Notes: generated from the letters alone by a model not told the origin. DNA of 64,000 nucleotides from an uncultured Bacteroidales bacterium (GCA_902762385.1 CACWNQ010000011.1:1-64000); one strand, 5' to 3'; positions 18,741 to 28,962 are shown, counted from the stretch's first letter. Made by a program: numbers and translations.

Positions 18741-20210
18741 TTACCCCACGCTGCCTTCGAGCGAGACGCTGAGGAGGCGCTGAGCCTCGACTGCAAACTC
18801 CATGGGCAATTTCTTCATCACGTCGCGGGCGTAGCCATTGACGATAAGGCCCACAGCATCCTCGGTGCTGATGCAGCGCTGATTGCAGTAGAAAATCTGG
18901 TCCTCATTGATTTTACTTGTGGTAGCCTCATGCTCAACGATGCTCGAGTCATTGCCCACCTCAATCACAGGAAAAGTGTGAGCTCCACTGGTGTCGCTCA
19001 ACAGCAAACTGTCGCACTGGGTGTAGTTGCGGCAATTAGTGGCATCGGGTGCCACCTTGACCATGCCTCGGTAGCTGTTCTCGCTGTGCCCTGCGCTGAT
19101 TCCCTTGCTAACGATGGTAGAACGTGAATTCTTTCCCAAATGAATCATCTTGGTGCCAGTGTCGGCCATCTGATAGTTGCGAGTGAGAGCCACGCTGTAG
19201 AACTCGCCCACAGTGTTGTTACCCTTGAGGATTGTGCTTGGATATTTCCAGGTTATGGCACTACCTGTCTCAACCTGTGTCCACGACAATTTCGAGTGGT
19301 CGCCACGGCATATGCCACGCTTAGTCACCAAGTTGTAGATGCCACCCTTACCATCCTTGTCGCCAGGATACCAGTTCTGCACTGTGCTATATTTTACCTC
19401 GGCGCGCTCCTCGACAATAATCTCGACGATTGCAGCATGAAGCTGGTTCTCGTCGCGCATGGGAGCTGTACATCCCTCGAGGTAGCTAACGTAGCTATCG
19501 TCGTCGGCAACAATGAGTGTGCGCTCAAACTGGCCAGTCTGTGCAGCATTAATACGGAAGTAGCTCGACAACTCCATGGGGCAACGCACGCCCTTGGGAA
19601 TGTAGACAAACGAACCGTCGCTGAACACTGCAGAGTTAAGGGCTGCAAAGAAATTGTCGGTGTAAGGCACCACAGTGCCCATGTACTTGCGCACAAGGTC
19701 GGGATAGTCTTTAACGGCCTCGCTTATCGAGCAGAAAATCACTCCCAGCTCGGCAAGACGCTCACGATAACTCGTGTGAACACTCACACTGTCGACAACA
19801 GCATCAACGGCCATACCACTCAAGCGCTTCTGCTCCTCAAGGGGTATCCCAAGTTTGTCGAAAGTCTTCTTCAACTCAGGGTCTATCTCCTTCTTTTCGT
19901 TGGTGCCAGTGCGTGGTGCAGCATAATAGCTAATGGCCTGGAAGTCGATGTCGGGCATGTTAACCTTGCCCCACTTGGGCAACGGCAAGGTAAGCCAGTG
20001 ACGGAACGCCTTGAGACGGAACTCCAACAGCCATTCGGGTTCGTTCTTGAGCTCGCTGATGCGACGCACAACATCCTCGTTGAGGCCTTTGGGAATGACA
20101 TTGGTCTCAAAGTCGCTCACAAAGCCATAGCGGTATTCTTCATTGGCCGCCTGCTCAATAATCGACTCCTCGTTGAGTTTTTTATTCTTGTTATTATTGT
20201 CTTCGCTCAT
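18741..20210 (-). CDS. sufB: FeS assembly scaffold protein SufB
   Basis: Main scaffold for nascent clusters. 489 aa, full length. The region [45 protein letters not shown] and the C-terminal [16 protein letters not shown] block are typical SufB signatures, and the conserved Cys lies in the YTQCDSLL segment. First gene of the suf cluster. A minus-strand TACCTTTG at 20276-20283 is the probable promoter element, giving a leader near 60 nt. Confidence 0.95.
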   Translation of the reverse strand: MSEDNNNKNKKLNEESIIEQAANEEYRYGFVSDFETNVIPKGLNEDVVRRISELKNEPEWLLEFRLKAFRHWLTLPLPKWGKVNMPDIDFQAISYYAAPRTGTNEKKEIDPELKKTFDKLGIPLEEQKRLSGMAVDAVVDSVSVHTSYRERLAELGVIFCSISEAVKDYPDLVRKYMGTVVPYTDNFFAALNSAVFSDGSFVYIPKGVRCPMELSSYFRINAAQTGQFERTLIVADDDSYVSYLEGCTAPMRDENQLHAAIVEIIVEERAEVKYSTVQNWYPGDKDGKGGIYNLVTKRGICRGDHSKLSWTQVETGSAITWKYPSTILKGNNTVGEFYSVALTRNYQMADTGTKMIHLGKNSRSTIVSKGISAGHSENSYRGMVKVAPDATNCRNYTQCDSLLLSDTSGAHTFPVIEVGNDSSIVEHEATTSKINEDQIFYCNQRCISTEDAVGLIVNGYARDVMKKLPMEFAVEAQRLLSVSLEGSVG

Positions 20211-20275
20211 ATTAGTTTTTTAGATTATTATCGCGCCTGTTCAGACCGTTAACCCTGACAAAGCGAAATAATTTA

Positions 20276-20283
20276 CAAAGGTA
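20276..20283 (-). promoter_or_regulatory. suf operon promoter -7 element
   Basis: TACCTTTG on the minus strand, about 66 nt before the sufB start. No TTG lies at the standard spacing. Confidence 0.5.
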
Positions 20284-20367
20284 CTACTTTTCTGCCCAAT
20301 CACACTTATAATAGTGGCAAAAAAATGGAGAAGAAAGGGTTTTTTTCGTGAATTTTCACAAAATCTA

Positions 20368-20397
20368 TTGTCAGTTCAAAAAAAATGTCTAACTTTG
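20368..20397 (+). promoter_or_regulatory. Promoter of tRNA-Leu
   Basis: TTG at 20368-20370, 19 nt, TAACTTTG at 20390-20397, ending 12 nt before the mature tRNA. A full match to the Bacteroidota consensus. Confidence 0.75.
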
Positions 20398-20409
20398 CAA
20401 CCGCAAAAA

Positions 20410-20491
20410 GCCCAAGTGGCGGAATTGGTAGACGCGCACGTTTCAGGTGCGTGTGCCGCAAGGCGTGAAGGTTCGAGTCCTTTCTTGGGCA
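20410..20491 (+). tRNA. tRNA-Leu (CAG)
   Basis: Acceptor arms GCCCAAG and CTTGGGC pair fully. The D-arm has GGTAGACGC as in leucine tRNAs. The anticodon stem CACGT/GCGTG encloses the loop TTCAGGT with anticodon CAG (reads CUG). A long variable arm (TGCCGCAAGGCG) and the T loop TTCGAGT follow. The discriminator base is A and CCA is not encoded. It is followed by a stem-loop with a T-rich tail at 20496-20540. Confidence 0.95.
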
Positions 20492-20495
20492 CTGC

Positions 20496-20540
20496 AAAGT
20501 CCGATAATCGGTTGAAATTCAACGGTTGTCGGGCTTTTGT
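20496..20540 (+). terminator. Terminator after tRNA-Leu
   Basis: Arms AAAGTCCGATAATC and GGTTGTCGGGCTTT pair with wobble positions and run into TTTTGTTTTG. Confidence 0.65.
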
Positions 20541-20603
20541 TTTGTCATAAAACTACCCCCTTAACTGGCCTATTAAGGTGCATTACCTCTGTTAGGCACA
20601 ATA

Positions 20604-20640
20604 AAAGAGACCGACAATCGGGATGACTGTCGGTCTCTTT
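20604..20640. terminator. Strong stem-loop terminator
   Basis: Perfect 13-bp arms AAAGAGACCGACA (20604-20616) and TGTCGGTCTCTTT (20628-20640). It is placed to end the FKBP gene at 20664 on the minus strand and can also act on the plus strand. Confidence 0.8.
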
Positions 20641-20663
20641 ACTCTTTTATAAGCGTTAATGTA

Positions 20664-22091
20664 TTATTTGCGCTTAGATTTCTTGGCAGCTTTCTTAGTG
20701 GTTGCTGCCTTCTTGGTGCTTGTTGCTTTCTTGGTTGTGTCGGCGGGAGTTGAAGCCTTCACGTTGGCTGGCTTAGCTTCGGCGGCCTTCACATCTGCAT
20801 TCTTAACGGCTGGTTTGGCAGCAGGTTTAGCATCGGCAGCTTCGGTGTCGAGTCCCAGAGTCTCAATCTCAAAGACAAGAGTCTCATAAGGTTTAATGTC
20901 CTTTCCTGCACCACGAGCACCATAAGCAAGATCTTGAGGCAAAACAGCAATCATCTTGGCGCCTGGGCGCATCATGAGCAATGCCTCGCGGAATCCTGGC
21001 ACGACCTGACTAGGTGCGAATGTGATTGGCTCTTTGCTCTCGTCGAAGGTCTTGCCATCGACATGTGTGCCCTTGTACATAACCTTGATTTTATCGTTGG
21101 CCTCAAACTTATTGCCCTTGCCGGGCTCGAGCATCTTGTAAACGAGTCCTGAAGGAGTCTGGATGTAACCAGGATCTTTCTCCATAATGTTCTCGATGTA
21201 CTTCTTACCCAAAGTTCGGTTAGTGAGTGCCTCAGGGCTGTTTTCTTGAGCAAAAGCCTGGGTTTGACGGAAGTAGTTCTGTGCATCGGTGTCAACAGCT
21301 TTAAAGTCTTCGCTAGTAGGCACCTTAGGGTCGTTAAGAACCTCAAGCACCGACGAAATGAACTTGTCTTTGTTGATGTTCAAGCCCATTTGCTTCTTAA
21401 TGCTCTGCTGTATGTTTCCAAACTCACTAGCCAGCAAGCGACCGTCGATAAGTGGTTTATTGCTCTCATCAACATTGATAGTACTGTTGAAACCCTCAAT
21501 AAGCCTTGCCTTTTGCTCTTCGGTAAGATTCTTCTGGTTGGCCATGTGCTGCAACTGCATGCCATAGAAACGACCCATATTACGGCTCAAAGAGTCGCTC
21601 TTGAGGTCGACTACTGCTACATGAACCATGCCAGTAGTGTCCTTGTGCATAGCGGTGAGCTCTTGAATGAGATTCTTAGCCTCGGCATTGATTGCCTGAA
21701 CTTCCTGATTAATGGGGACATGAATAGTTGTATCGGCAAAACGGTCGAGCATAGCCTGCGCAAAGGCCTTAGATTTCATATCAATGCCATTGCGTTTTTT
21801 CATGTCTTGAGCCACTTTGAAAAACTCGTTGGCCAAAGAGCTACCCTCACGGAACTGCTCATCTTGCTTCTCGATATTAATCGACTCGTCGAAAGCCTTA
21901 ATAAGCGCTACACGCGCGTCGCTTGTGGTGTGATTCATGGCGTTTTGTGTGCCATACACCTTACCCAGCATCAATGCCAGCGAGTCGGCCTTAATGTTTC
22001 TCAACTTGGCTATTGCTTCAATGTCAAGATCCTGAGCGCTCATGGTGAAAGCAGCAGCAACAGCGAAAGCCATTAGAAAAAACTTCTTCAT
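20664..22091 (-). CDS. Exported FKBP-type prolyl isomerase with Lys/Ala-rich tail
   Basis: 475 aa. The signal peptide ends near MSAQ (residue 19), so it should fold proteins in the periplasm or outer envelope. Two successive FKBP_N-like helical dimerisation regions fill about 25-300, more than usual. The catalytic FKBP domain (about 310-415) has VMYKGTHVDGKTFDES, VVPGFREALLMMRPG and LAYGARG. The last 55 residues are a low-complexity Lys/Ala/Thr tail ending KKSKRK, an unusual basic tail for an exported chaperone. It is the last of three consecutive FKBP genes, 112 nt after the lipoprotein member, with its own terminator. Confidence 0.9.
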   Translation of the reverse strand: MKKFFLMAFAVAAAFTMSAQDLDIEAIAKLRNIKADSLALMLGKVYGTQNAMNHTTSDARVALIKAFDESINIEKQDEQFREGSSLANEFFKVAQDMKKRNGIDMKSKAFAQAMLDRFADTTIHVPINQEVQAINAEAKNLIQELTAMHKDTTGMVHVAVVDLKSDSLSRNMGRFYGMQLQHMANQKNLTEEQKARLIEGFNSTINVDESNKPLIDGRLLASEFGNIQQSIKKQMGLNINKDKFISSVLEVLNDPKVPTSEDFKAVDTDAQNYFRQTQAFAQENSPEALTNRTLGKKYIENIMEKDPGYIQTPSGLVYKMLEPGKGNKFEANDKIKVMYKGTHVDGKTFDESKEPITFAPSQVVPGFREALLMMRPGAKMIAVLPQDLAYGARGAGKDIKPYETLVFEIETLGLDTEAADAKPAAKPAVKNADVKAAEAKPANVKASTPADTTKKATSTKKAATTKKAAKKSKRK

Positions 22092-22129
22092 ATTGCGTAT
22101 TCTTATTATTAAATAATGTGTAAATAAAA

Positions 22130-22178
22130 AATCAAGAAATCCTCCCCACCGCGTTGTGGGGCGGAGAGGAAGATTTCC
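22130..22178 (-). terminator. Terminator between FKBP genes
   Basis: On the minus strand a long GC-rich stem (GAAATC, then CCGCCCCAC paired with GTGGGGAGG, then GATTTC) is followed by TTGATTTTTT. It lies between the lipoprotein FKBP gene and the next FKBP gene, so the two may be expressed at different levels. Confidence 0.7.
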
Positions 22179-22203
22179 TGTAATCGTGATTTAAGCCCTT
22201 AAA

Positions 22204-23148
22204 TTACTTTTTTGCTTTAGGGGCTGGAGCGGGTGCGGGTGCTGGAGCTGGAGTGGGACGTCCAGGCATAGCCGACATAGCAGCGGGATCTTCCTTGTGA
22301 ACACCAACGGTAGTGATCTCAAATACCAGAGTCTCGTTGGGGCCAATGCCACCCTGTGGGTTACCCTGCTCACCATAAGCGAGTGCACCAGGGATGATAG
22401 CGATAACCTTCTCGCCTGGCTTCATGTTAGAGATAATCTCGCGGAAACCAGGAACAGTCATCTTGAGGTTGAATGGAACGGGCTTGCCTTGTGAGTTGTC
22501 AAACTCCTTGCCATCGATGTGCTTGCCAACGTAGGTTACGTCGACAGTTGCCGAGTCGTTGAAGTTCTCACCGGCACCTTGCTTAAGCACCTTGTAAGCG
22601 ATACCTGAAGCAGTCTTCTTGAAGCCTTTATCCTTCTTTACTTGCTCCTCAAGGTACTTCTTACCTTCCTTATCGTTCTTAGCGCCCTTGGCTTTAGTTG
22701 CACGCTCCATCATGCCCTGGAGGTTCATCTGCATGCCCTGCAGTTTCTCCATGCTAACGCTGTCGGTGCTCTTGAAGCTCTTCTTAAGCTCGTTGAGCAG
22801 AGCCTTATGGTCGAGGTTAATACCCTGGCCTTCCATCTGTGCGATACCAGGATAAATCATCTGCAGAGCTACGGCGAGACCGTTGATGAAGCTCTTGCCA
22901 CGCTTGGTAGTGTCGGCGTTGAGAACCATATCAATACCACGCAGAAGCTCGTCCTTGTCGATTTGCTCCTCGGCGCGTGGGTCTTGCGACATTTGCATCT
23001 TGAGGTTCTGACCAATAAGCTTACCAAACTCGGTAGCGATAGAATCCTCGGTCTTGCTGGCAGCATCTTTATTGGCGCCAGCATTGTTGCAACTAGTGAA
23101 AGCGCCCAGCATGAGGGCAACCATCAAAATTGAAAATAACTTTTTCAT
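22204..23148 (-). CDS. Lipoprotein FKBP-type prolyl isomerase
   Basis: 314 aa with a lipoprotein signal: MKKLFSILMVALMLGAFTSC, Cys at about residue 20. An FKBP_N-like helical region spans about 30-185, followed by a catalytic FKBP domain (about 190-290) with VTYVGKHIDGKEFDNS, TVPGFREIISNMKPGEK and LAYGEQGNPQGGIGPNE. The end is a Pro/Ala repeat tail (TPAPAPAPAPAPKAKK). It probably sits on an envelope membrane and assists folding of exported proteins. It follows the cytosolic FKBP gene by 41 nt and is probably co-transcribed with it. Confidence 0.92.
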   Translation of the reverse strand: MKKLFSILMVALMLGAFTSCNNAGANKDAASKTEDSIATEFGKLIGQNLKMQMSQDPRAEEQIDKDELLRGIDMVLNADTTKRGKSFINGLAVALQMIYPGIAQMEGQGINLDHKALLNELKKSFKSTDSVSMEKLQGMQMNLQGMMERATKAKGAKNDKEGKKYLEEQVKKDKGFKKTASGIAYKVLKQGAGENFNDSATVDVTYVGKHIDGKEFDNSQGKPVPFNLKMTVPGFREIISNMKPGEKVIAIIPGALAYGEQGNPQGGIGPNETLVFEITTVGVHKEDPAAMSAMPGRPTPAPAPAPAPAPKAKK

Positions 23149-23189
23149 AATTCAGTTTTTCGTTTTAATATTTTTTATGTGTGTGTTGA

Positions 23190-23780
23190 TTAGTCTTTCT
23201 TGTTAACCTTGATGAGCTGAACATCGAAGATGAGTGTGCTGTTAGGCTGGATGGGACCAGTTCCATGAGGGCCATAAGCCAGATTTGATGGGATGAACAG
23301 GCGCCAAGCGGCTCCTTCGCTCATGAGCTGAAGACCCTCGACCCAACCAGGAATAACTTGCCCAACGGCAAATGTAGCAGGCTCGCCACGCTCTACAGAA
23401 CTGTCGAACACAGTGCCATCGATAAGGCGGCCAGTGTAGTGAACAGTAACAGCATCGTTGGGACCTGGCTTCACGCCATTGCCCTCCTTGAGAACGAGGT
23501 ATTGCAGGCCACTCTCGGTAACCTTCACACCCTCTTGCTGAGCGTTCTGCTCAAGGAACTTCTTGCCCAACTCTTCGTTCATGGCTCCGGCGTTGGCCTC
23601 AAGTTCGGTAAAGAAATCTTGAACCACCTTCTTGGCCTCGTCGTAGGTCATCTTTTTCTCTTTGTCTTCATAGACGGCACGAAGGGCATCGGCAAAGTCG
23701 TCGGCATTAATGCTAGCGATACCTGAACCCTTGAAATTCTGGGCCATACTCAAACCCAGTGCGTAACTTAATTTGTCCAT
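23190..23780 (-). CDS. Cytosolic FKBP-type prolyl isomerase (FklB/Mip-like)
   Basis: 196 aa with no signal peptide, so it is the cytoplasmic member of the trio. A short FKBP_N region (about 1-80) precedes the catalytic domain (about 85-193) with VTVHYTGRLIDGTVFDSS, VIPGWVEGLQLMSEG and LAYGPHGTGPIQPN, close to the FklB pattern. It is the first gene of the FKBP run. A minus-strand TAACTTTG at 23821-23828 is the probable promoter element, giving a leader near 34 nt. Confidence 0.93.
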   Translation of the reverse strand: MDKLSYALGLSMAQNFKGSGIASINADDFADALRAVYEDKEKKMTYDEAKKVVQDFFTELEANAGAMNEELGKKFLEQNAQQEGVKVTESGLQYLVLKEGNGVKPGPNDAVTVHYTGRLIDGTVFDSSVERGEPATFAVGQVIPGWVEGLQLMSEGAAWRLFIPSNLAYGPHGTGPIQPNSTLIFDVQLIKVNKKD

Positions 23781-23916
23781 TAATTATATATTATTAATTA
23801 TTGATTTTCAATTCAAACTGCAAAGTTATAGACAAATACCGTTTCAACGACGATTTTTTATATAAAAATTGTGAAAATGTGGTTAAGGGGAGTGGAGAGG
23901 GGAGAGTATTAGGTAA

Positions 23917-23952
23917 GAGAAAAGGGCCGAGCGTGCTCGACCCTTTTCTTTA
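23917..23952 (-). terminator. Enolase terminator
   Basis: Stem GAAAAGGG...CCCTTTTC around a CGAGC/GCTCG core, with one internal mismatch, just after the eno stop. Read on the minus strand. Confidence 0.65.
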
Positions 23953-23967
23953 ATCATGCATCAAGCA

Positions 23968-25284
<1,317 letters not shown>

Positions 25285-25340
25285 TTAAATTGTTGTGTAT
25301 ATTAAAATGAATATTTTTTCATTAATTATAAATGCGATTG

Positions 25341-25370
25341 CAAAATTAGTGAATAACTTTGAATTCGCAA
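25341..25370 (-). promoter_or_regulatory. Enolase promoter
   Basis: On the minus strand TTG (complement of 25368-25370), 19 nt, TAATTTTG (complement of 25341-25348). Confidence 0.75.
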
Positions 25371-25438
25371 AATCCTATATGCCACATTGGTTATATTTTG
25401 CCAAGACAAACGATTGCCTTGCGCTTGAGAATTGGTCA

Positions 25439-25765
25439 TTAAGCCTCGGTATTGTCCCATGGATAGGTGCGCTTGGGATTGCGAGGAAACCAGCCTTTCT
25501 TCACGCGTCGCTCTTGATGGAACACCTCGAGAATGCTCCAGAAGCATGAGAAACCTGTGACTCCCAATAGTGCCGATATGAGCACGTTACCCACCAATAG
25601 CGAGAGAACTACAGCCACAATACCTGCCACAAGGAACCACCACCAGCAACGGGTGCCAAAGTGATACTCAGCCTTGATGACAAGGGGGTGAAACAGGCCT
25701 ATTATCAGGAATGTGCTGAGGCCAATTATAAGTCCTAATAAATGATATTCTTGAAGAAATTCCAT
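25439..25765 (-). CDS. DUF4491 family membrane protein
   Basis: 108 aa with three predicted membrane segments (about 10-28, 42-60, 62-82). The landmarks HPLVIKAEYHFGTRCWW and the C-terminal KKGWFPRNPKR fit the DUF4491 family as I remember it. The function is unknown. It follows the LD-carboxypeptidase by 41 nt in the same direction and may be co-transcribed with it. Confidence 0.75.
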   Translation of the reverse strand: MEFLQEYHLLGLIIGLSTFLIIGLFHPLVIKAEYHFGTRCWWWFLVAGIVAVVLSLLVGNVLISALLGVTGFSCFWSILEVFHQERRVKKGWFPRNPKRTYPWDNTEA

Positions 25766-25806
25766 TATAATTTGTCGTTAATCAGGAACAAAGACCGTGA
25801 CACTTG

Positions 25807-26892
25807 TCATTTAATATTAAACTCCATAGTCACTTTGTCCTTAGCAACATCGAGTGTAACGGGACACCCCTCGATGAGAGGATAGTTCCAACTCTCGTCG
25901 TGACCGGCGGGGAAGTCATAGCACACAGGGATGTTGTAGGGACGCACATACTCGTCGATGAACTCAAACACCGAGTTATAGCCACGAGATGTTGGGCAAC
26001 CATCGAAGCGGCCAACTACCAGCGCTTTGATTTTATCCATTGCACCACGCAAGATGAGGTGCTGGAACATGCGGTCGATGCGAGAATAGGGTTCCTCAAC
26101 CTCCTCGATGAAGAGGATAATGTCACGACCGTCGATAAATGCGCGGTCGAGGAAGTCGAATGGTGTGTCGGCAATGTCGCCATACACACACATGTTGCCG
26201 CCAATGAGAATACCACTTGCCTTACCGGGCTTATTGTACTTGTTACCAGGCACTTCATAACGTGGCATCTTGCCCATGAGCATGTCGCGCAAATAAAGGC
26301 TCAGCTGGTCGGTGCCGCCAGTCTTTGCCAAGTAGCCGCACATGTTGCCATGTATTCCCATGTTACCAGCTCGCACCTCAGCGCTCAAGAATCCGGTTAT
26401 GTCGCTGTAGCCGATGAACCACTTTGGATATTTGCGCAAAGTGTCGACAGGCAACAGGTTAAGGCAGTTGGCCGAGCCGTAGCCACCACGCGAGCACATA
26501 ATCGCCTTGATGTTAGGGTCACGTAGCGCCCACATGATGTCGGCAACACGCTCCTCGGGGGTGCCAGCGTAGGTGTGATAGTTGCTGCGGGCATGTTTTC
26601 CCTCAACCACCTCAAAGCCCCAGTTACGGATTGCAGCGGCGCCCTTGTCGATGATACTCAGGTCGGTGGGCACGCTCGATGGCGACAGAATGGCAATTTT
26701 ATCGCCCTTCTTCAGGAACTCGGGTGCCTTAGGCGTAGCTCTATGCCCAATGCGGTGGTGACGATCCATGCGAGGATGATGACGCTCTACGCGAGGATGA
26801 CGAGGACCATGATGTCCACGATGAGGCCTAGGCTGGGCAGCAACACTGCAAGCAATCAATATTGTTAATAGTAAAAATAATGCTTTCTTCAT
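25807..26892 (-). CDS. Exported LD-carboxypeptidase (peptidase S66)
   Basis: 361 aa. LdcA-type enzymes cut the L,D bond of peptidoglycan tetrapeptides during recycling. A signal peptide (1-19) is followed by an unusual His/Arg-rich segment (about 20-50, HRGHHGPRHPRVERHHPRMD). The catalytic part shows GDKIAILSPSS, the nucleophile Ser in SRGGYGS (about 128-134), the catalytic Glu region LFIEEVEEP (about 252) and the His region GHDESW (about 330). An exported LdcA with a His-rich linker is uncommon; the usual enzyme is cytosolic. It has its own full promoter. Confidence 0.88.
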   Translation of the reverse strand: MKKALFLLLTILIACSVAAQPRPHRGHHGPRHPRVERHHPRMDRHHRIGHRATPKAPEFLKKGDKIAILSPSSVPTDLSIIDKGAAAIRNWGFEVVEGKHARSNYHTYAGTPEERVADIMWALRDPNIKAIMCSRGGYGSANCLNLLPVDTLRKYPKWFIGYSDITGFLSAEVRAGNMGIHGNMCGYLAKTGGTDQLSLYLRDMLMGKMPRYEVPGNKYNKPGKASGILIGGNMCVYGDIADTPFDFLDRAFIDGRDIILFIEEVEEPYSRIDRMFQHLILRGAMDKIKALVVGRFDGCPTSRGYNSVFEFIDEYVRPYNIPVCYDFPAGHDESWNYPLIEGCPVTLDVAKDKVTMEFNIK

Positions 26893-26923
26893 AGTAAATT
26901 ATAGTGTTTGATTAATTTCAGTG

Positions 26924-26953
26924 CAAAAATAGCAATAAAAACACAAACGGCAA
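26924..26953 (-). promoter_or_regulatory. LD-carboxypeptidase promoter
   Basis: On the minus strand TTG (complement of 26951-26953), 19 nt, TATTTTTG (complement of 26924-26931). The leader is about 25 nt. Confidence 0.65.
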
Positions 26954-27042
26954 AAAGGAGATTTTAGTTTTTAGTTATTAGTTGAAAGTGACGAACTGTC
27001 GAGTAGCGAAGAGTCGAACAATCGATGCTTGCTTGTTGGGTG

Positions 27043-27140
27043 TGGGACAGTTTTGCGTTTTTTCTCTGGAAAAATGGACCAAGAAATGATGGTTTTCTGG
27101 TCAAAAACAGAAGTTTTGGGACAGTTTTGCGTTTTTTTCT
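27043..27140 (+). repeat. Short direct repeat pair TGGGACAGTTTTGCG
   Basis: TGGGACAGTTTTGCGTTTTT occurs at 27043-27066 and again at 27117-27140, 74 bp apart, and a shorter form is at 122-134. Part of a 945-bp stretch (26893-27837) in which I see no believable gene. Confidence 0.65.
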
Positions 27141-27215
27141 TAAAAGACAATTAATGACAAAATATTCGTGTCAAGCCCTTCGGCTTTTGGCTATTAAGAG
27201 CGCGGAATTATTTTG

Positions 27216-27408
27216 CCACTCCTGGCGGAGTGGAAATTAGAGCACTGCGCGCTAAAATTTTAAAGGTGCTTCGCACTAAAATTTTCTGTTATATATTTTA
27301 GAGTCGAAGACTCTCTAATTTTCATGTGCGCAGCACATGGCAAAAAGTATGGTAGTTTTCCTCTCACAAAGCTGCACCTATGGGTGTCGAAAAGCCTGCT
27401 TACGCAGG
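27216..27408. repeat. String of short hairpins
   Basis: At least five compact stem-loops in under 200 bp: CCACTCC-TGGC-GGAGTGG (27216-27233), GTGC-TTC-GCAC (27266-27276), AGAGTC-GAA-GACTCT (27300-27314), CATGTGC-GCA-GCACATG (27323-27339) and CCTGC-TTAC-GCAGG (27395-27408). Most loops are 3-4 nt and several spacers contain TAAAATTTT. Stem sequences differ, so this is not a CRISPR array. It leads straight into copy 2 of the dispersed element. Confidence 0.65.
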
Positions 27409-27577
27409 AATTATTGGGCTGCGCATGAGTGCTTTCGGTCAAACAACTTGAACAACACAGAAACAACTTGCACAACTTTTTTATTTTTCTTGCAAATTTA
27501 GGGTAGCAGTATGTCAATGAACGCGCATGTGTGCAAATATAAAGAATGAGTGTGATGGAAGGCAACGTTATAATATT
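27404..27577. repeat. Dispersed intergenic element, copy 2
   Basis: Matches 1-223 in two blocks, 27404-27474 and 27502-27577. The first block starts in the right arm of the last hairpin of the preceding string. No coding frame is evident. Confidence 0.75.
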
Positions 27578-27740
27578 AAAAATGCAAGCAACCTGTGATG
27601 GCTACCAACAACCTGCATTATGGTAAAATGCCCCCTATACATAGCTGGACGCACTCATGGTTTGTCTAGTCTTTCCCTGATCAAGCAACACTGATTTGTG
27701 ATAATTTAATCAGTTGCCCCATATTACATTATTTTTGGTC

Positions 27741-27773
27741 AAATTCCGAAAAAGTTGCCGATTTTTTGGATTT
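27741..27773 (+). repeat. 33-bp direct repeat flanking DUF4143 copy B, left
   Basis: Identical to 28961-28993 at 31 of 33 positions by direct comparison. It contains one CCGAAAA-type palindrome (see the twin-palindrome feature). Confidence 0.8.
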
Positions 27774-27802
27774 GATTCCGAAAAAGTTGCAACTTTCTCG
27801 GA
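27745..27802. promoter_or_regulatory. Twin palindromes upstream of DUF4143 copy B
   Basis: Two inverted repeats: TCCGAAAA-N10-TTTTTGGA (27745-27770) and TCCGAAAA-N10-TTCTCGGA (27777-27802). Their centres are 32 bp apart, the same spacing as before copy A. The proximal one covers the -33 TTG of the promoter, so protein binding there would block transcription. Confidence 0.7.
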
Positions 27803-27817
27803 ATTTATATATCTTTG
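27787..27817 (+). promoter_or_regulatory. Complete promoter of DUF4143 copy B
   Basis: TTG at 27787-27789, 20 nt, TATCTTTG at 27810-27817. The start of transcription is predicted near 27824, 14 nt before the ATG. Confidence 0.75.
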
Positions 27818-27837
27818 TGGCAAAAAATTGATTTATC

Positions 27838-28962
27838 ATGATTCCACGAAAGTTAGAAGACATAGTGACCGGAGCCCTGAATAAACGCAAAGCGATAATA
27901 ATTATGGGGCCAAGACAAGTTGGCAAGTCCACCTTGTTGCAGACATTATTTGGCAATGACCAAAGTGTCTTCTGGATTAATGGTGACGAACAAGACATGC
28001 GGTCAATGTTTGTCAATGCCACATCAACAAGTCTCAAAGCTGCGATTGGCAACCATAGTTACGTAGTTATCGATGAGGCACAGAGAATCAGCGATATTGG
28101 CATCAATCTCAAATTAATTATTGACAACATCCCCGATGTGCAAGTTATTGTTACAGGCAGTTCATCATTTGAACTCTCAAATAAAATTAATGAGCCATTG
28201 ACTGGCCGCAAATTTGAGTATAGAATGTTTCCCCTCTCATTTGGTGAAATGGTGTCACACACAAATCTTATTGAGGAAAAAAGGCTCTTGAAGCACCGCA
28301 TGATATTCGGTTACTATCCTGATGTTGTAGTTAATTCTGGCAATGAGAAGGAGATTCTGAAAAACTTATCCAGCAGCTATTTATTCAAAGACATACTATC
28401 ATTTGACAAAATCCAGAAATCGGAGCAACTTGTTAAGCTCTTGCAATGTCTTGCGCTTCAAATTGGGTCACAGGTGTCATACAACGAACTAGGCCAACAA
28501 ATAGGCATAGATTCAAAAACGGTTGAGAGATATATTAACCTTCTTGAAAAATGCTACATCATCTTTAGACTTACCTCATTCTCAAGAAACTTGAGAAATG
28601 AGTTGAAAAAGAGTCGAAAAATATATTTTTATGACAATGGTATCAGGAATTCAATTCTCGGAAACTACTCCTTGATTGAAAACAGGATGCCAAGTGAAAT
28701 TGGCGCTTTGTGGGAAAATTTTGCCATAGCCGAACGTATGAAAAGAAATGCCTATAATAAAGCCTATTGCAATAATTGGTTCTGGCGAAACAAAGAGCAA
28801 CAAGAAATTGACTATTTAGAAGAAGCTGACGGAGAAATATCATCATTTGAATTCAAATGGAATCCAAATAAAAAAGCATCTGTTCCCAATTCTTTTGCTA
28901 ATGAATACAAAAGCAGTTTCTCGGTAATTAATCCCGACAATATTGAAGAATTCTTACTGTAA
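27838..28962 (+). CDS. AAA_14/DUF4143 ATPase, copy B
   Basis: 374 aa, paralogue of the gene at 13301-14428. Walker A GPRQVGKST (about 24-32), Walker B VVIDEAQR (about 76-83), VTGSSSFELSNK, and LTGRKFEYRMFPLS shared almost exactly with copy A. A winged-helix-like segment VSYNELGQQIGIDSKTVERYI is followed by FSRNLRNELKKSRKIYFYDNG. The C-terminal EIDYLEEADG and FEFKWN resemble a PD-(D/E)XK core. The gene sits exactly between two copies of a 33-bp repeat, the right copy overlapping the last two bases of its stop codon. This suggests a transferable gene unit. Its biological role is not established. Confidence 0.9.
   Translation: MIPRKLEDIVTGALNKRKAIIIMGPRQVGKSTLLQTLFGNDQSVFWINGDEQDMRSMFVNATSTSLKAAIGNHSYVVIDEAQRISDIGINLKLIIDNIPDVQVIVTGSSSFELSNKINEPLTGRKFEYRMFPLSFGEMVSHTNLIEEKRLLKHRMIFGYYPDVVVNSGNEKEILKNLSSSYLFKDILSFDKIQKSEQLVKLLQCLALQIGSQVSYNELGQQIGIDSKTVERYINLLEKCYIIFRLTSFSRNLRNELKKSRKIYFYDNGIRNSILGNYSLIENRMPSEIGALWENFAIAERMKRNAYNKAYCNNWFWRNKEQQEIDYLEEADGEISSFEFKWNPNKKASVPNSFANEYKSSFSVINPDNIEEFLL

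Noticed and set aside
19140..20252. 370-codon plus-strand frame opposite sufB
   Set aside because: Antisense shadow of a clearly identified gene and it runs through the sufB promoter region.
27216..27408. Possible CRISPR array
   Set aside because: The hairpins have different stem sequences and irregular spacing, with no identical repeats, and no cas gene is present.
27010..27580. Decayed insertion sequence
   Set aside because: No transposase fragments could be read in any frame and no terminal inverted repeats bound the stretch; repeats and hairpins are the better description.
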